Shown: positions 21,427-32,161 of the stretch, in pieces
Layout: every line of letters starts with the position of its first letter
How positions within the stretch are numbered: position 1 is the stretch's first letter
Assembly (NCBI GenBank): GCA_965178125.1
Contig: OZ237752.1
Location: 248,001-312,000, forward strand
Source: Bilabrum cf. latius
Taxonomy: Eukaryota; Bigyra: Bicosoecida; Bigyra; Bicosoecida
DNA: 64,000 nucleotides
Direction of reading: 5' to 3'
The notes under the pieces: model-generated
Seen by the model: only the letters and a program-made list of their open reading frames with translations
What the model was told of the DNA's origin: nothing
Database searches by the model: none
Position numbers and translations under genes: made by a program

Positions 21427-24400
21427 TCACACCCTCTGCTTCCTGCGGCCGCTCCCCCGCCCCCTCCTCCTCACCTTGCGCCTGCCAGCCTCCTCGTCCA
21501 CAGCACCGATCCCGCCGCCGATCAGGGCAGCAGACGCGCTCGCGTCCCCGCTGTAGGCGCCGCTCTTGCCACCGCCCTTGCCCCGCCCCGTGTGCGCCGC
21601 ACCCCCGGCGCCCCCCCCTGCCAGCTCGACCCCAAGGCCCACCCCCCCCCTCTGCTTCGACTTAAAGGAGGCCTAAGAGCCGCCACCCCCCGACCTGCTG
21701 GATGCCTTGCCCCCGGCCCCCCCGCTTCCGCCCGAGGCACCGTCGTCGCCCTCCTCCACCAGCGGAAGGCCCAGCGCGTCAGCACCGAGATCTGTCTCGA
21801 GGAGACCCTGCACCGCCTGCGGGGAAAGTTCCGCAAGAAGGCGCCGCGCAGGGTCCTCCCCGGGCCCGCTCCGCGACCCCAGCAGCGAAGCGGCCGCCAG
21901 CCGCACCCCGCCGAGCCCAGAGGCGCCCGCCACCGCCTGCACGGTACCCAGGTCGGCAGCGGGACCCCAGACCGCCACAGCGCGAAGCACACCGGCGCGC
22001 ACCGCCGTCTGCGGCGTGCTGGGCAGCAGGTGCAGCCCGCTGGCGAGGGATGCCCCCAGCCCTGGTGACACGGCGGAGGAGCCAGCGCCACCCGCCGCCC
22101 CGAGACCTGCCTCGTCGAGGCCTTGCTGTTCCCCGTTCCCCTGAGGGTGGCCAGACACGGCCCGCTGCAGCAGCCCAGACCCTCCCGGGCCCCCCGCACC
22201 GGCCCCGCCGAAGCCGTCCATGTCGGGGGAGCGGCGCCGCGCGCTGGCCTGCGGATCCAGGAGGGACGACAGGGCGTCAAAGGCGCTGCGGGACGAGCCC
22301 TGTGACGAGTGCTCCACGCCCCCGCGACCCCTCCCGCTCGCGGTCGAGGACGACGACGACGAGGAGCCTGGGCCCTGCTGCGTCCCCGGCCAGGTGCCGT
22401 GTGCGGTGGTGGGCACGCCCTCCAGAGCGAGAGGTCGCCCGCCCGCTGCGCCGTTGCTGTTCCCCCCCACCCCCGCACCGCCGCTCCCGTTCGCACCCTC
22501 CGACGAGTCGCCCGATCCAGCACCCGATCCCGATCCCGCCGCGACCCCACCCAGCCGCGCGGCCTCCTGCAAGCGCACCTCCACAGCCGCCACCCGCATC
22601 TCCCGCGCCTCCACCGCCGCATCCATCCAGCAGGCCCCGGGGCCAGAGAGGCGCGAGGGGTCGCAGTGGGGGTCGCACAGAGCCCGCATGCTGCCGGGCC
22701 GCACCGGCGGCGCCTGCGCCAAGCCGTCCTCTCTGCGCGGCGCCTGCGGAACCACGGCCGCCAGCGCCGGCGGTGTCACCAGACGGGCGGGGGCCATGGG
22801 CGCCGCGCCCCTGCAAGCCCGCAGGAGGTGCCTTCCGGGGTCCTCGAGATCCGAGGCCCACAGAAGCGGGGAGCCAGCCGACCCGCCAGCGGCGCCGCGC
22901 GCTGCGGAACCGGTCGCCCCTGGTGCCTTGACGGTGGCGTCTCGCTCGAGGAGGGACAGCCCCGGCACAGCCACAGCAGATGCTCCCAGCGACATGGCCG
23001 GCAGCGGGGGGCTCTGCCCCTGTGCCCCGGCCGCGGGGACGAGCCCGGGAGATCGACCCGAGGGGCCGGCAGACGAGGCACCGCCCGCCCGCAGGATGGT
23101 GGGCGTGGCTCCGCCCGCGGAACCCCAGGCGCCGCGCGGCTGCGAGCCGGGGTGCGTCCCCGAGTGTCGGTCGTCAAGCCCCGCGGCGCGCGCGATCGGG
23201 CCGTCGAGCACGCCCTGCAAAGTGAAACGCCCGCCGGGCAGCTGCTCGAGGGAACCGTCCACCACGCCGACCGGACCAGCAGCGCCGCTGCTCGATGGTG
23301 ACCCGCCCGACGAGCGGATGGCGCCTGGGTGTGACGATGACGAAGCTCCGGCTGAAGCTCCCGCCGTACCGGGAGGCAGCGTGAGGGTGCCGCGCGACTG
23401 CTGGTTCCGCTGCAGGCCGGCGGAGGCCGACGGGGGCGGGGGCGACTGCAGCGCCTGGCCGGGCTTCGCAGAGCCCTGGCACACCCTGCGGTGTTCATAA
23501 AAGTGTGACGAGTGGGATCAATGGAATGGAGGATCGCGAGAGCGAGGGATTTTGCGGGAACGGCAGAAGCGTGCCAAGCGCGGCAGCGCAAAGGAGAACA
23601 GGGAATGACGGGGCCCATGCACTCGTCACACCGCTCACTTTAGGATGCGTCCCTCCAGCACCATGTTGTTCATCCCGCGGATGGCCGCCTTGGCCTCTTC
23701 GTCCGTCGAGAACTGCAGGTAGGCGCTGGCGCAGCCGCCACCCCCTGCCGCTGCTCCCGCTGCCCTCCCCCGGGCGGGCGCGGACCTGGACAGCGCAATC
23801 TTCTGGATGCGGCCGTAGCGCCCAAAGAGGTGCTTAGAGCGCAGGAGGGAGTCCTTCGCGGCCACGAGGGGAAGCCCGATCACGTACACCAGGTTGTGCT
23901 GAATCTGCACCCGGGAGTGGGCAGCAGCAGCACCACCACCAGCGCCTGTCGAGGCTCCCGCAGCTGCCGCGGCTGTCGAGCCGGGCCCTGTTGCCCCACC
24001 CCCGCCGGTGGACAGGGCGCGATCCCTGCCTGACGAGTGTCCCCTGGCGTGGTGGTGGCTGCCCCCTCCCGCCTGCGACGACTGGGAGCCACCCTGCGCC
24101 GATGCCTGGGCGGCCGCGCGCTGCTCCTCCCTTCGCCGGGCCTTGGCGCGCCGCTCCCTGTCCTTGCGGAACTTTTGTGCCCTGCGCATATTCAATGGGG
24201 GTGAATGGGTCGGTGGCGCGGCGATGTGGGCTTGGGTCCGTGCGGGCAGCAAAAGGGGCTCAGATCGGTGCAGCAGCGTGCTCCCACTGGCCGACTGATG
24301 CTTCTGGTTGGCACGGCAACTGGTGCTCCTGCGTGCAACTCGCAAGTTTTGGCGTGGCCACTCATTCGACCGTTAGGTCGTCAAACTCCCTATTATTCGC

Positions 24401-24775
24401 TCACTCTTCGTCCGTGTACGGGATCACCTTCCATGGTTGCTCGGGGTAGGGCTGCCTGCACTGCGGGCAAAGCCCGTTCTGCTCCTCCTTAATCCTACGC
24501 CAGCAGAACGTGCAAATCTGCGACAAGAATAGTGGGGTGATCGATGTCGTTTTTCGGTGTCATTCTTCGGTGATAGGCCCACTCTTGAGTGCTTGAACCG
24601 GAGTTCAACCATGTGTTCGACCGTTTTCCCCAAGCGGCACGAGCCTACGAGCGTCGCCACACTAAGCAACCCTACTAACCTAGTACTGGCACTGGCATGG
24701 AAAGAATCGCTTGTCTGATAGCTCGAGATCTTCGCAGCACAATGGACATATATCTTCGCCCTCTGTATCTACCAT
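21427..24775 (-). CDS. CNOT4: CNOT4-like RING-RRM E3 ubiquitin ligase (CCR4-NOT associated) with a long disordered tail
   Basis: Four exons: 24775-24680, 24517-24405, 24181-23639 and 23485-21427, together 2811 nt or 936 residues, ending in TGA. The C4C4 RING is complete (ICPLC, FPCQC, ICTFC, LCPQC), followed by PYPEQPW, a basic helix, and an RRM (NLVYVIGLPL, FGRYGRIQKIAL, ASAYLQFSTDEEA, MNNMVLEGRILK). This order is specific to CNOT4/Mot2. Codon 32 is TAG, directly before intron 1, giving CQYQICTFCW as in the family motif YQIC. Another TAG is at 21673. After the RRM the usual CCCH zinc finger is not seen; instead a Gly/Ser/Pro-rich region of about 680 residues follows and ends in a basic RRKVRRRGRGSG. 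Intron 3 is 153 nt. The role in mRNA decay and protein quality control is from family knowledge. Confidence 0.88.
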
Positions 24776-25594
24776 ACTCCGGCTGATTCCCGTCACTTCA
24801 CCGAATTCCGAACTAGATCTGGTCCTATTCTCTTCGTTGAATAGGATAAACTAACCAAAGTTGCTGTAGCCGTCGAGTAAGGGGCCAGTGAAAATCGTGT
24901 CGACCGGAAAACCAGTGTGAAAGTGCGCTGTACAAAGGCTACGGAACCATCCATATATTTACGCTGACAGTTCCAGAGACGAGCATGATTGTGTGCGTGC
25001 TCGACCCTCAGAGGGATCGCGAGTCCGGACGATCCTGGAAGTGACGTCGGAGGCTGGAGGGGCACTCCGTGGTGGGTCTGGACCGCGCATAATGCCGGGT
25101 CCACGCAGTATGCCTGTGTGTCTACGGATATCCGAAATAAAGGCTCCGGGACTGCTGCGAAGGAGGGCTTGAAGGCGACAAAGGGAGGTCCCAACATCAG
25201 GGCCGGTACATGGGGGGCCTTTGGTCTGAAAGGGTCGGGGGTCTTGTAGTCCTCTTATGAGGGCTCCTACCGCTGCAGGTGATCACCTGAGATATGGTGC
25301 ATCTGTGGCGGGTTCGGTAACTTAACCCAACAATGTATTTCTGTATTTCTGTATTTTTTCCATCCAGGAAAGTGCAGGGGGCAAAAACAGGATCTGACGC
25401 AAGACTTTAGCTCTTTGCACAGTCAACACTTGTACAGCTTGCACAGTAGCTGGTGTTGTTTGTGCTGTGAGTCAGTTCACATCCTTATTCCCCGAATTGC
25501 CAAGTTGCACCAAGCGTCCTGCACCAGCTGCACATAGCTTGATTGGGACAGATCAACCTGTAGAAGTAGCTGCACAGAAGATTTTCACCAAATA
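24776..25594. other. Divergent intergenic region, no gene recognised
   Basis: It holds the 5' regions of the CNOT4-like gene (-) and the Pumilio gene (+). AT content rises toward 25300-25590, with short GTATTTCT repeats near 25335-25365 and several CTTGCACAGT-like repeats near 25415-25460. ORFs present are short and unlike known proteins. Confidence 0.5.
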
Positions 25595-28500
25595 ATGCAA
25601 GACTCTAGTGGTTCAAGGGGGGTGGCCGGGCGGTCGAGTGACCTGTCCGGTGCGCCACCGCCGGTGGCAGTCCCCAAGATTCCGATCGGCAAGCACGTCG
25701 AGCGGGTTCGAGGAGCGCCGCTCGGTGCCCGCTCAGTGATAAGTTCACCGGGCGTGGGCGGGTGGTCGCGAATCGACGGCGCAGACACCGGGGACGGTCA
25801 GTCCAGCCCAGGCGGAGCGTCCATCCAGTCCGGACAGTCGTCTCCTCGCGTGGCCACGGTGGGAGGAGGGACCGCGCACGACGACAGAAGCTGGACAGGT
25901 TACGATTCCGTCCGCGGGGGCAGCCCCAAAGCATCTCTGCGGGGCTCTTTTGGCCCCGGAAACGGCAACGCCTCCTCGCCAGAGATGAGCCCACCCAATC
26001 GTCGCGCCCGCGGGACGCCCGCCGTCGGTCATTCCCACGCGAACTCCGGGGAACAACTTGAAGGCATGGAGGACAGACTTTACGACAGCAGAGCGTCAGA
26101 CCTGGGTCCTCCCGGGTCCGATGTGGACGGGTCCGATACCGGCGGAGGCGTAGGCGAGCATGGCTCGGTGGGGGACGGGCAGGTGCTCGGGGGCGAGGGC
26201 GAGCACAGGGGCGGGGGGGTGCACGCCCTCATGCAGGGGGGGTATCCCCCCGATTTCCCCTCGGGGGCCGATGGGGTCGAGCGGGCGAGCCTGGCGGGGA
26301 GCACTGGAAGCCGGGGTCGTGGGAGCCAAGGCGCGGCGCTGCAATCCGGAGGCAGGTAGCACTCTGCTAGTCTCGGGGGTGGCGGCGGCATTGCGGTGCC
26401 GCACGGCAACGGAACCCAAACGGATGGGCGCCGGCTGTCCGGTTCTGCAGCGAGCTTCAGCCAGTCGCCGGCGCCGCGCAGTCCGGCCGGCGGTTCCGCA
26501 CGGCCGCACCTGCAGCCGTCGCCGCGGAGCATCGCGAGGAGCGGCGCAGGGGGCATGGGCGGCGGAACATCGTCCGCCTCCTACGGCGGTGGCGGCGCCG
26601 CGCTTGCGGAACATATGCTGCCCCCCACCTCGCACTCGTCACGGCTCGCACCTGTGGGCGAGTCCGAGTCAGGGGCGATGGGCGGCCACCGCGGCGGGAT
26701 CGGGATCGGCGGCGCCGGTTCCGCAGAGGGCCAGGGCCTCGGATCGGACTAGCCGTTCGGTCCCGAGGGCTACCGCTCCGAGGCGGGGCACTCCCATTCC
26801 CTGCCCGGGGGTGGTCGCAACCCCTTGCTGTCGGCCTACCCCCTGTCTGACCTGGGGGACGCTGACGCGGACAGGGAGGCTGACCCCGACGGGGGGGCTC
26901 TCTCGGTGGTTGCAACCAGCAGGGCGGGCAGCATGTTGGAGGAGGACCCACACGCATGGAGGAGGGAACGCGAGAGAGACGATCTGCTGGCCTACGTGGC
27001 CGAGGGTCACGAATCGGAGGGCGAGGGCGAGGCCGACACGGAGCACGGGGCGGGCAGCAGCGAGAGTGGTGTCGGGAGGGGGATCTCCCAGGGAACAAAC
27101 GGGACGATCGGGGCCTGGAACCTGCCGGGGGCCAGTGGGCAAAGCGAGAGTGGTGCGATCGGCAGCCGTGGCAGCCGGCTCCGGGGCGGAGGGGGGGGCA
27201 GGGGATACTATCTCAACCACAGGGCAGGGGCAGGGGCAGGGGCAGGGGCAGGGGCAGGGACCGGAGGCATAGGAGGAGCGGTGGGCATGCATTGGAGAGG
27301 GGACGCTGCGTCCGTCTCCGGGGGGCGGTCTTCACTCGTCACGCCGGGTATCTGGGGCCACAACCAGCCCGTATCGCACCAGCAACAGCACCAGCAACAG
27401 CACCAGCACCAAGCCCCCTCTGCAGTAGCAGGCATCGACACGCCCCGCACGCCAGCGCTCGAGGCATCGAGCAACGACACCCCACGGTCTGACGCGTACA
27501 CCCCCGTGGTGGAGGGCGAGGGAACAAGCCAGGGAACACCCCCACGGCACCAGCAGTCTCCACCCGGCGGGGTGCGCAGCCTAGGAGCTGGGCCCGACGC
27601 AACGGATCATTCGTCACACCAGCAACACCAGCACCAGCAACACCGATCCACCTCGCAGCCCCGCGGGCGCAGCGCCCACGCGTCACCATTGCACCGCCAG
27701 GCAGTGCACCGCGGCCGCATGGCTGGGGCACAGGCCGAGGCTGGCCAGGGCCAGCACCGCCCCAACAGGGCCTCTTCTCCCCTGGCCCGCCCCGTGGCCA
27801 TGCCTCAGGACCACACGGGGGCACACGATTCGCAACACCAGCACCAGCACCAGCACCAGCACCAGCACCAGCACCAGCACCAGCAGCAAGGTGGCTGGCG
27901 CGGGATGGCGCCGGGCCAGAGGACCGCGGGCCCAGCATCGGGTCCCATGGTGGCTCCACCTGCACCTGCACCAGCGCCTGCACCAGCACCTGCAGCATCA
28001 CCAGCACCATCGCCCGGTGGAGACACCTCGAGCGGCAGCTGGAGCCGGCACCGCGCCATGCAGGAGCGGCAGCAGCGCGGGCACGCGATGAGCCTCGATG
28101 CGCGCAGCCTGGAGCGGCTGGACTCGGGAGCCAGAGGGAAGGGCAAGGGGCAGCTGAGCGCAGGCACGGACGGGCCAATGGGTAGCGGGGGCGTCCCCGG
28201 GCAGCGGGCTAGGGCCAGCTCCAGCGCGAGCAGGAACGCGCACGCCGCTTATGTGGTCAGGAACAACCTCGCACTCAGGGGGCGTGGGCGGGGGCGCGGC
28301 GCCGGTTCCGTAGGGGCCGGAAGGGGGCGGGGGCATAGCGTGCCGGCCCGCAACGGTACGGGCTGGGCGGCCGTGGCTGCGGCTGCAGCGGCTGCGCCTT
28401 CGCCGGCACCCGCCCCCGCAGCCAAGGCCGCAGCCGCTCTGCGGCGCGGGCTGCTGCGAGGTGCACCCCCTGGGTTCGTCCACCCGCCCCCGCTCGGGGG

Positions 28501-31500
28501 TCAAGAGGGTCCGCTGGCCGAGGAGCATCCATCGGGTGCGTCCGTCGAGGGGTTCGACGATCTCCCCGGGGAGGGGCTAGGGCGCAGCGGAAGGGCGGAC
28601 GGCGGGGAACAGCAGGCGCAGCAGCAGGGCAGGGCCCGCGCCCGCGCAGCAGCAGGCGTGGTGGGAGCGGACGGAATGGGTGCAGACAGCGCCGATCCCG
28701 GGCTGCATGCAGAGGCGGGTGCCGGGAGCGTGTACAGCCTAGACGGGGCGTTCAGTCTGCGGAGCGCTGCCCCTGGGGGCTACACGGGCACTCCAGTGAG
28801 GGAGGGGGCCGAGTCTGCGGTGGCTAGCGAGTACGGTGGGGCTGCGTCCGCGCCTGTGGGGCAGGGGGTGGGTGCGTCTGCTGCCGGCGATGGGACCACT
28901 GGATCGCCCCCCCAGCAGCAATCGCAGCAGCAGCAGCAATCGCAGCAGCAGCAGCAATCGCAGCAGCAGCAGCAATCGCAGCAGCAGGAGCAGCGGTCAG
29001 GACAGGGCAATGGCAACTCGACAACGGCCGGTCCTGCGGGGCACGCAGCTCCAGCACCGCCCGGCCAGATGTATGGCATTGCGGGTCCACCCCCGGGTGC
29101 CTGGCCTCCGATGTCACCCGCGGCCATGGTTGGCCAGCAGGTGGCAGAGGCGCAGCGGCAGGTGGAGGCACTGGCAGCGCAGAGGGACAGCTTGAGGGCC
29201 AGGCTGGCCGAGCTCGAGTCGGTCTCGGTTGGTGGGGAGGGCAGTGGCGGGGGTGGGCTTGGTGTTGGTGGGGAGCAGCAGCAGCAGCAGCAACAGCAAC
29301 AGCAGCAGGAGCAGCAGCAAAGGGAGATGCACGAGCTGGCCCAGAGGCTGGGTGGGGTGGAGCCGCAGCTTGCGTTCCTCCGACAGCACCTGTCTCTGCT
29401 GCTGCAGCAGCAGGCACAGGCACAGGCACAGGGACTTGCGATGGGCATGGGTATGGGTATGGGTATGCCAATGGGCATGCCAATGGGAATGGGTATGGGC
29501 ATGGCGGGGCCCTGGGGCCCCCAGCCAGGCCAAATGGGTGCGCCAGCCCCTGGCGCGTACCCGGGAGCTGGAGTGCCGCCCACCTCTGCCGGGATGATGC
29601 CTCCCACCACCGTGCCCATGCACGCCTCGCAGCCCATGCCCGGCATGACTCCGGCGGCTGGGTATCAGTACCGGGGGGCTCCACCCATGCACATGCAGGG
29701 AATGCAGCCGCCCACGAGCGCGGGGATGGGGCCGGGCGCGCCCGTGCCCGGCATGGGCTTCGGGGTGGGCATGGGGATGCAGCCGCCGATGGGCGTGGGA
29801 GCTGGGATGGGGACCGGCATGGGAATGGGAATGGGAATGGGGATGGGAATGGGCATGGGCATGGCAAAGGGAGGGCCTCCAGCACCCGGTCTCATGGGTG
29901 CCATGGGTGTGTTCCCAGTCTCAAGAGGAAACCCAGGCCCGCCTGCTCTTGGGGGGCAGCAGCAGCAACACGGCCGATCAGCTGGCCCTGTCACGGGGGG
30001 TGGACCGGGCGGCTCCTACGGTGGGGGGCACGGCCGCCGGGGCGGGGGCCACGGACACCGGGGCGGTGGCCACGGTGCATCCGCCTGGAACCCATCGCAG
30101 GCACCCTTTGAGCCATCGCCGCTGACGCAGGCCCTGGGCATCCACGCCCCGCCGCCTTCTGGCCTCGCTGCCGACGCATTTGACGCTGCCGGTAGGCCGC
30201 TCGCAGGTCTTGCCTCGGCTGCTGGTGGCATGGCCTACCTGATGTGCGACCCGAACGGAGCAGCCCGTGTGTGCCGGGATCTCGCCCTGGCCCTGCGAGC
30301 CGCAGCTGCATCCTCGCCTGCACCGGCAGCCGTCGCCCAGATCACGGAGGTGCTGGGCCTGGCGAGCACCGGCGTGGCCGCGGCGGCGCAGCACAGCTTC
30401 GGGCACGCCGGTGTTGAGGCTTTGCTGAGCATGTGCGGGGAGGCCATCCGCAGCCTGGGCGGCAAGCGGGCGCCGGCTGCCGGGACTCGCGGCAGTTCGG
30501 GCGAGGGGGAAGGCGGGGGGGCTCTGCAGGCCACCCGGCGAGGCCTGGAGCTGCTGGTGCGCGGGCTACTGCCGATCGCCGGCGGGCTCGCGCTGCACCA
30601 GGGCGGGTGCAGGGTACTGCAAGCCGTCGCGGGGGCCGATCCGGCCGCCTGCGCGGCCGTTCTGGGCGCGCTGGCAGGCGGGCTGGCCGGCCTGGTGGAC
30701 GATAGGAACGGGAACCACGTGGTGCAGCGCCTGGTGGAGAAGGGCGGGGAACAGGCGGCTCGTGCGCTGCTGGACGAGTGGGTCAAGGCTAGAGGTGGCC
30801 AAACTGGCGACGGCGGCCAGTCTGCCTCCGGCGAGCTGGATGCCCTGGCTCAGCTCGCGAGCCATTCGTTCGGGTGCCGCGTGGCGCAGCGTGTGATGGA
30901 GCACGGCGGGGAGGCGTGCCGCGTCAGGGTGGCGAAAGCCGTGTGCGGCAGACTCGAGGACCTTGCGCTTGATGAGTACGGGACCTACGTGGTGCAGCAC
31001 ATCGTGCAATTCGGCTCCGAGTCGGAGCGGGCGGCGGTGGTGGGGTACCTCAGGGGCAAGGTGGCTCGGCTTGCGTGCACCAAGTACGGCTCCGCGGTGC
31101 TTGAGCGGTGCCTGGAGCACGCCTCGAGCGAGGGCAGGGAGCCGCTGGTGGCCGAAGTGGCCGCCCTGGGGAGCCGGCTGGACCACCTGGCGATGGATCG
31201 CTTCGGCAATTTTGTTCTCCAGCGGGTCATCCGGTGTTCCTCGGAGGAGCAGAGGGAGGCCATCCGCTCCAGGCTGCTGGGGCCCGAGGCGGGTGACAGG
31301 CTGGCTGCCTCCAGCTATGCGAGGCACGTGCTGGCGGCGCTGCGTGGTGGCGGCGCTGGTGGGGAGCATGTGGGAGGTGTGATGAGTGGTGGCGGTGCGT
31401 GGTCGCAGCCACACCACGGCGGGCGCGGCCGCAGGGGCGGCTGGGGCGGAGGGCGGGGAGGAGGCGGTCCGTCTGGAGGCAGGGGTCGGGGCCGAGGAAG

Positions 31501-31534
31501 CGGCCGTGGAGGAAGGAGAGGCTGGGGTCGGTGA
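25595..31534 (+). CDS. Pumilio-family RNA-binding protein (PUF), 1979 residues
   Basis: Single exon, ATG to TGA, with two in-frame TAG codons (26357, 26750) read as Gln. The first 1,480 residues are low complexity: Gly/Ser-rich, His-Gln and poly-Gln runs, and Gly-Met repeats. The C-terminal region (about 30150-31370) holds PUF repeats with recognisable RNA-contact triads: QGGCRVLQ, NGNHVVQ, FGCRVAQ, YGTYVVQ, YGSAVLE and FGNFVLQ, matching repeats 3-8 of animal Pumilio. Repeats 7-8 (S..E, N..Q) predict recognition of UG at the 5' end of a UGUA-type site. The C terminus is RGG-rich. PUF proteins bind 3' UTRs and repress or destabilise mRNAs, often through CCR4-NOT. A coiled segment (QVAEAQRQVEALAAQRDSLR) precedes a poly-Gln run. 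Confidence 0.93.
27838..27890 (+). repeat. CACCAG microsatellite (His-Gln run)
   Basis: About eight consecutive CACCAG hexamers followed by CAGCAG, encoding alternating His-Gln in the Pumilio protein. A shorter CAGCAACAC-type run lies near 27380-27410. Such runs are length-variable and favour condensate-forming, prion-like behaviour. Confidence 0.85.
28913..28992 (+). repeat. CAG-rich repeat encoding Gln-Ser-Gln runs
   Basis: Four repeats of a 15-bp unit (CAGCAGCAGCAATCG) give QQQQS units in the Pumilio protein. A second pure Gln run is at 29275-29322. TAG is never used in either run, unlike the poly-Gln runs of neighbouring genes. Confidence 0.85.
29445..29510 (+). repeat. GGCATG/GGTATG hexamer repeat (Gly-Met run)
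   Basis: Hexameric units encode GMGMGM and PMGMPMGM in the Pumilio protein; a second run is at 29812-29870. Met-rich low-complexity runs of this type are unusual and differ from the Gln-rich segments that accompany most PUF domains. Confidence 0.8.
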
Positions 31535-32161
31535 CCTGATTAACCATGAGATTGAAGTATTTGATGTCACGAGGGATCGATGTGATCTTCTGCGGGGTGA
31601 TTGATGCACAGCTGATGCTGCACAGATAGAATTGAGTTTTATTTTAAAATAAAATTGTTTTTATGGTCGTGCTCTACCTCTCAACGAGTCGAGCATATAT
31701 TCAAAGCAAATTTTCATAGACTGTACAATTTGTTGCGAAGCTAGCTGTGCAGTTCCTGTGTCGTTGTTCAATGTTCTCGTCTATCCATCGGATCGGATTG
31801 AGCCAAGAAGTAGCGAACAGATAACGTATTTAATCGAACACATCACGCCGTCGCAAAGAAGTTGTACACGTCACCCCACCTTCGACCTCAATATTTCTGG
31901 TCGGATTGCACCGGTCAGCCTCAGATCCCTTTTAACAATGTAAGGAATATGAATCCGTAGCCTGCTTTTCCTGCTGCAATCGTGCATCCATGACGGGCAC
32001 TTCCCTTTCTAGCAACGTCTGCACGGTGCTCCCCTTTCATTGATAGAGGACGTCTCCAGCTCATCCATTGCCGATAATGGAAGCGTATGTGGCTTAATGC
32101 AGAACAATTTATAGAACTACAACTTATTACGGGATAATTGTCCTTTTAATCGTCCTTGCAG
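31535..32161. other. Intergenic, AT-rich, with a perfect palindrome
   Basis: 3' flank of the Pumilio gene and 5' flank of the next gene. An 18-bp perfect palindrome (TTTTATTTTAAAATAAAA) is at 31637-31654 and includes AATAAA-like polyadenylation signals on both strands. The right end (TCGTCCTTGCAG at about 32150-32161) looks like a 3' splice site, so an unseen 5' exon of the next gene may lie within this stretch. Confidence 0.5.

Noticed and set aside
22220-23500. Long plus-strand ORF of 426 codons rich in Pro/Arg
   Set aside because: It is the antisense of the Gly/Ser/Pro-rich tail of the CNOT4-like gene; GC-rich low-complexity coding sequence leaves the other strand open by composition.
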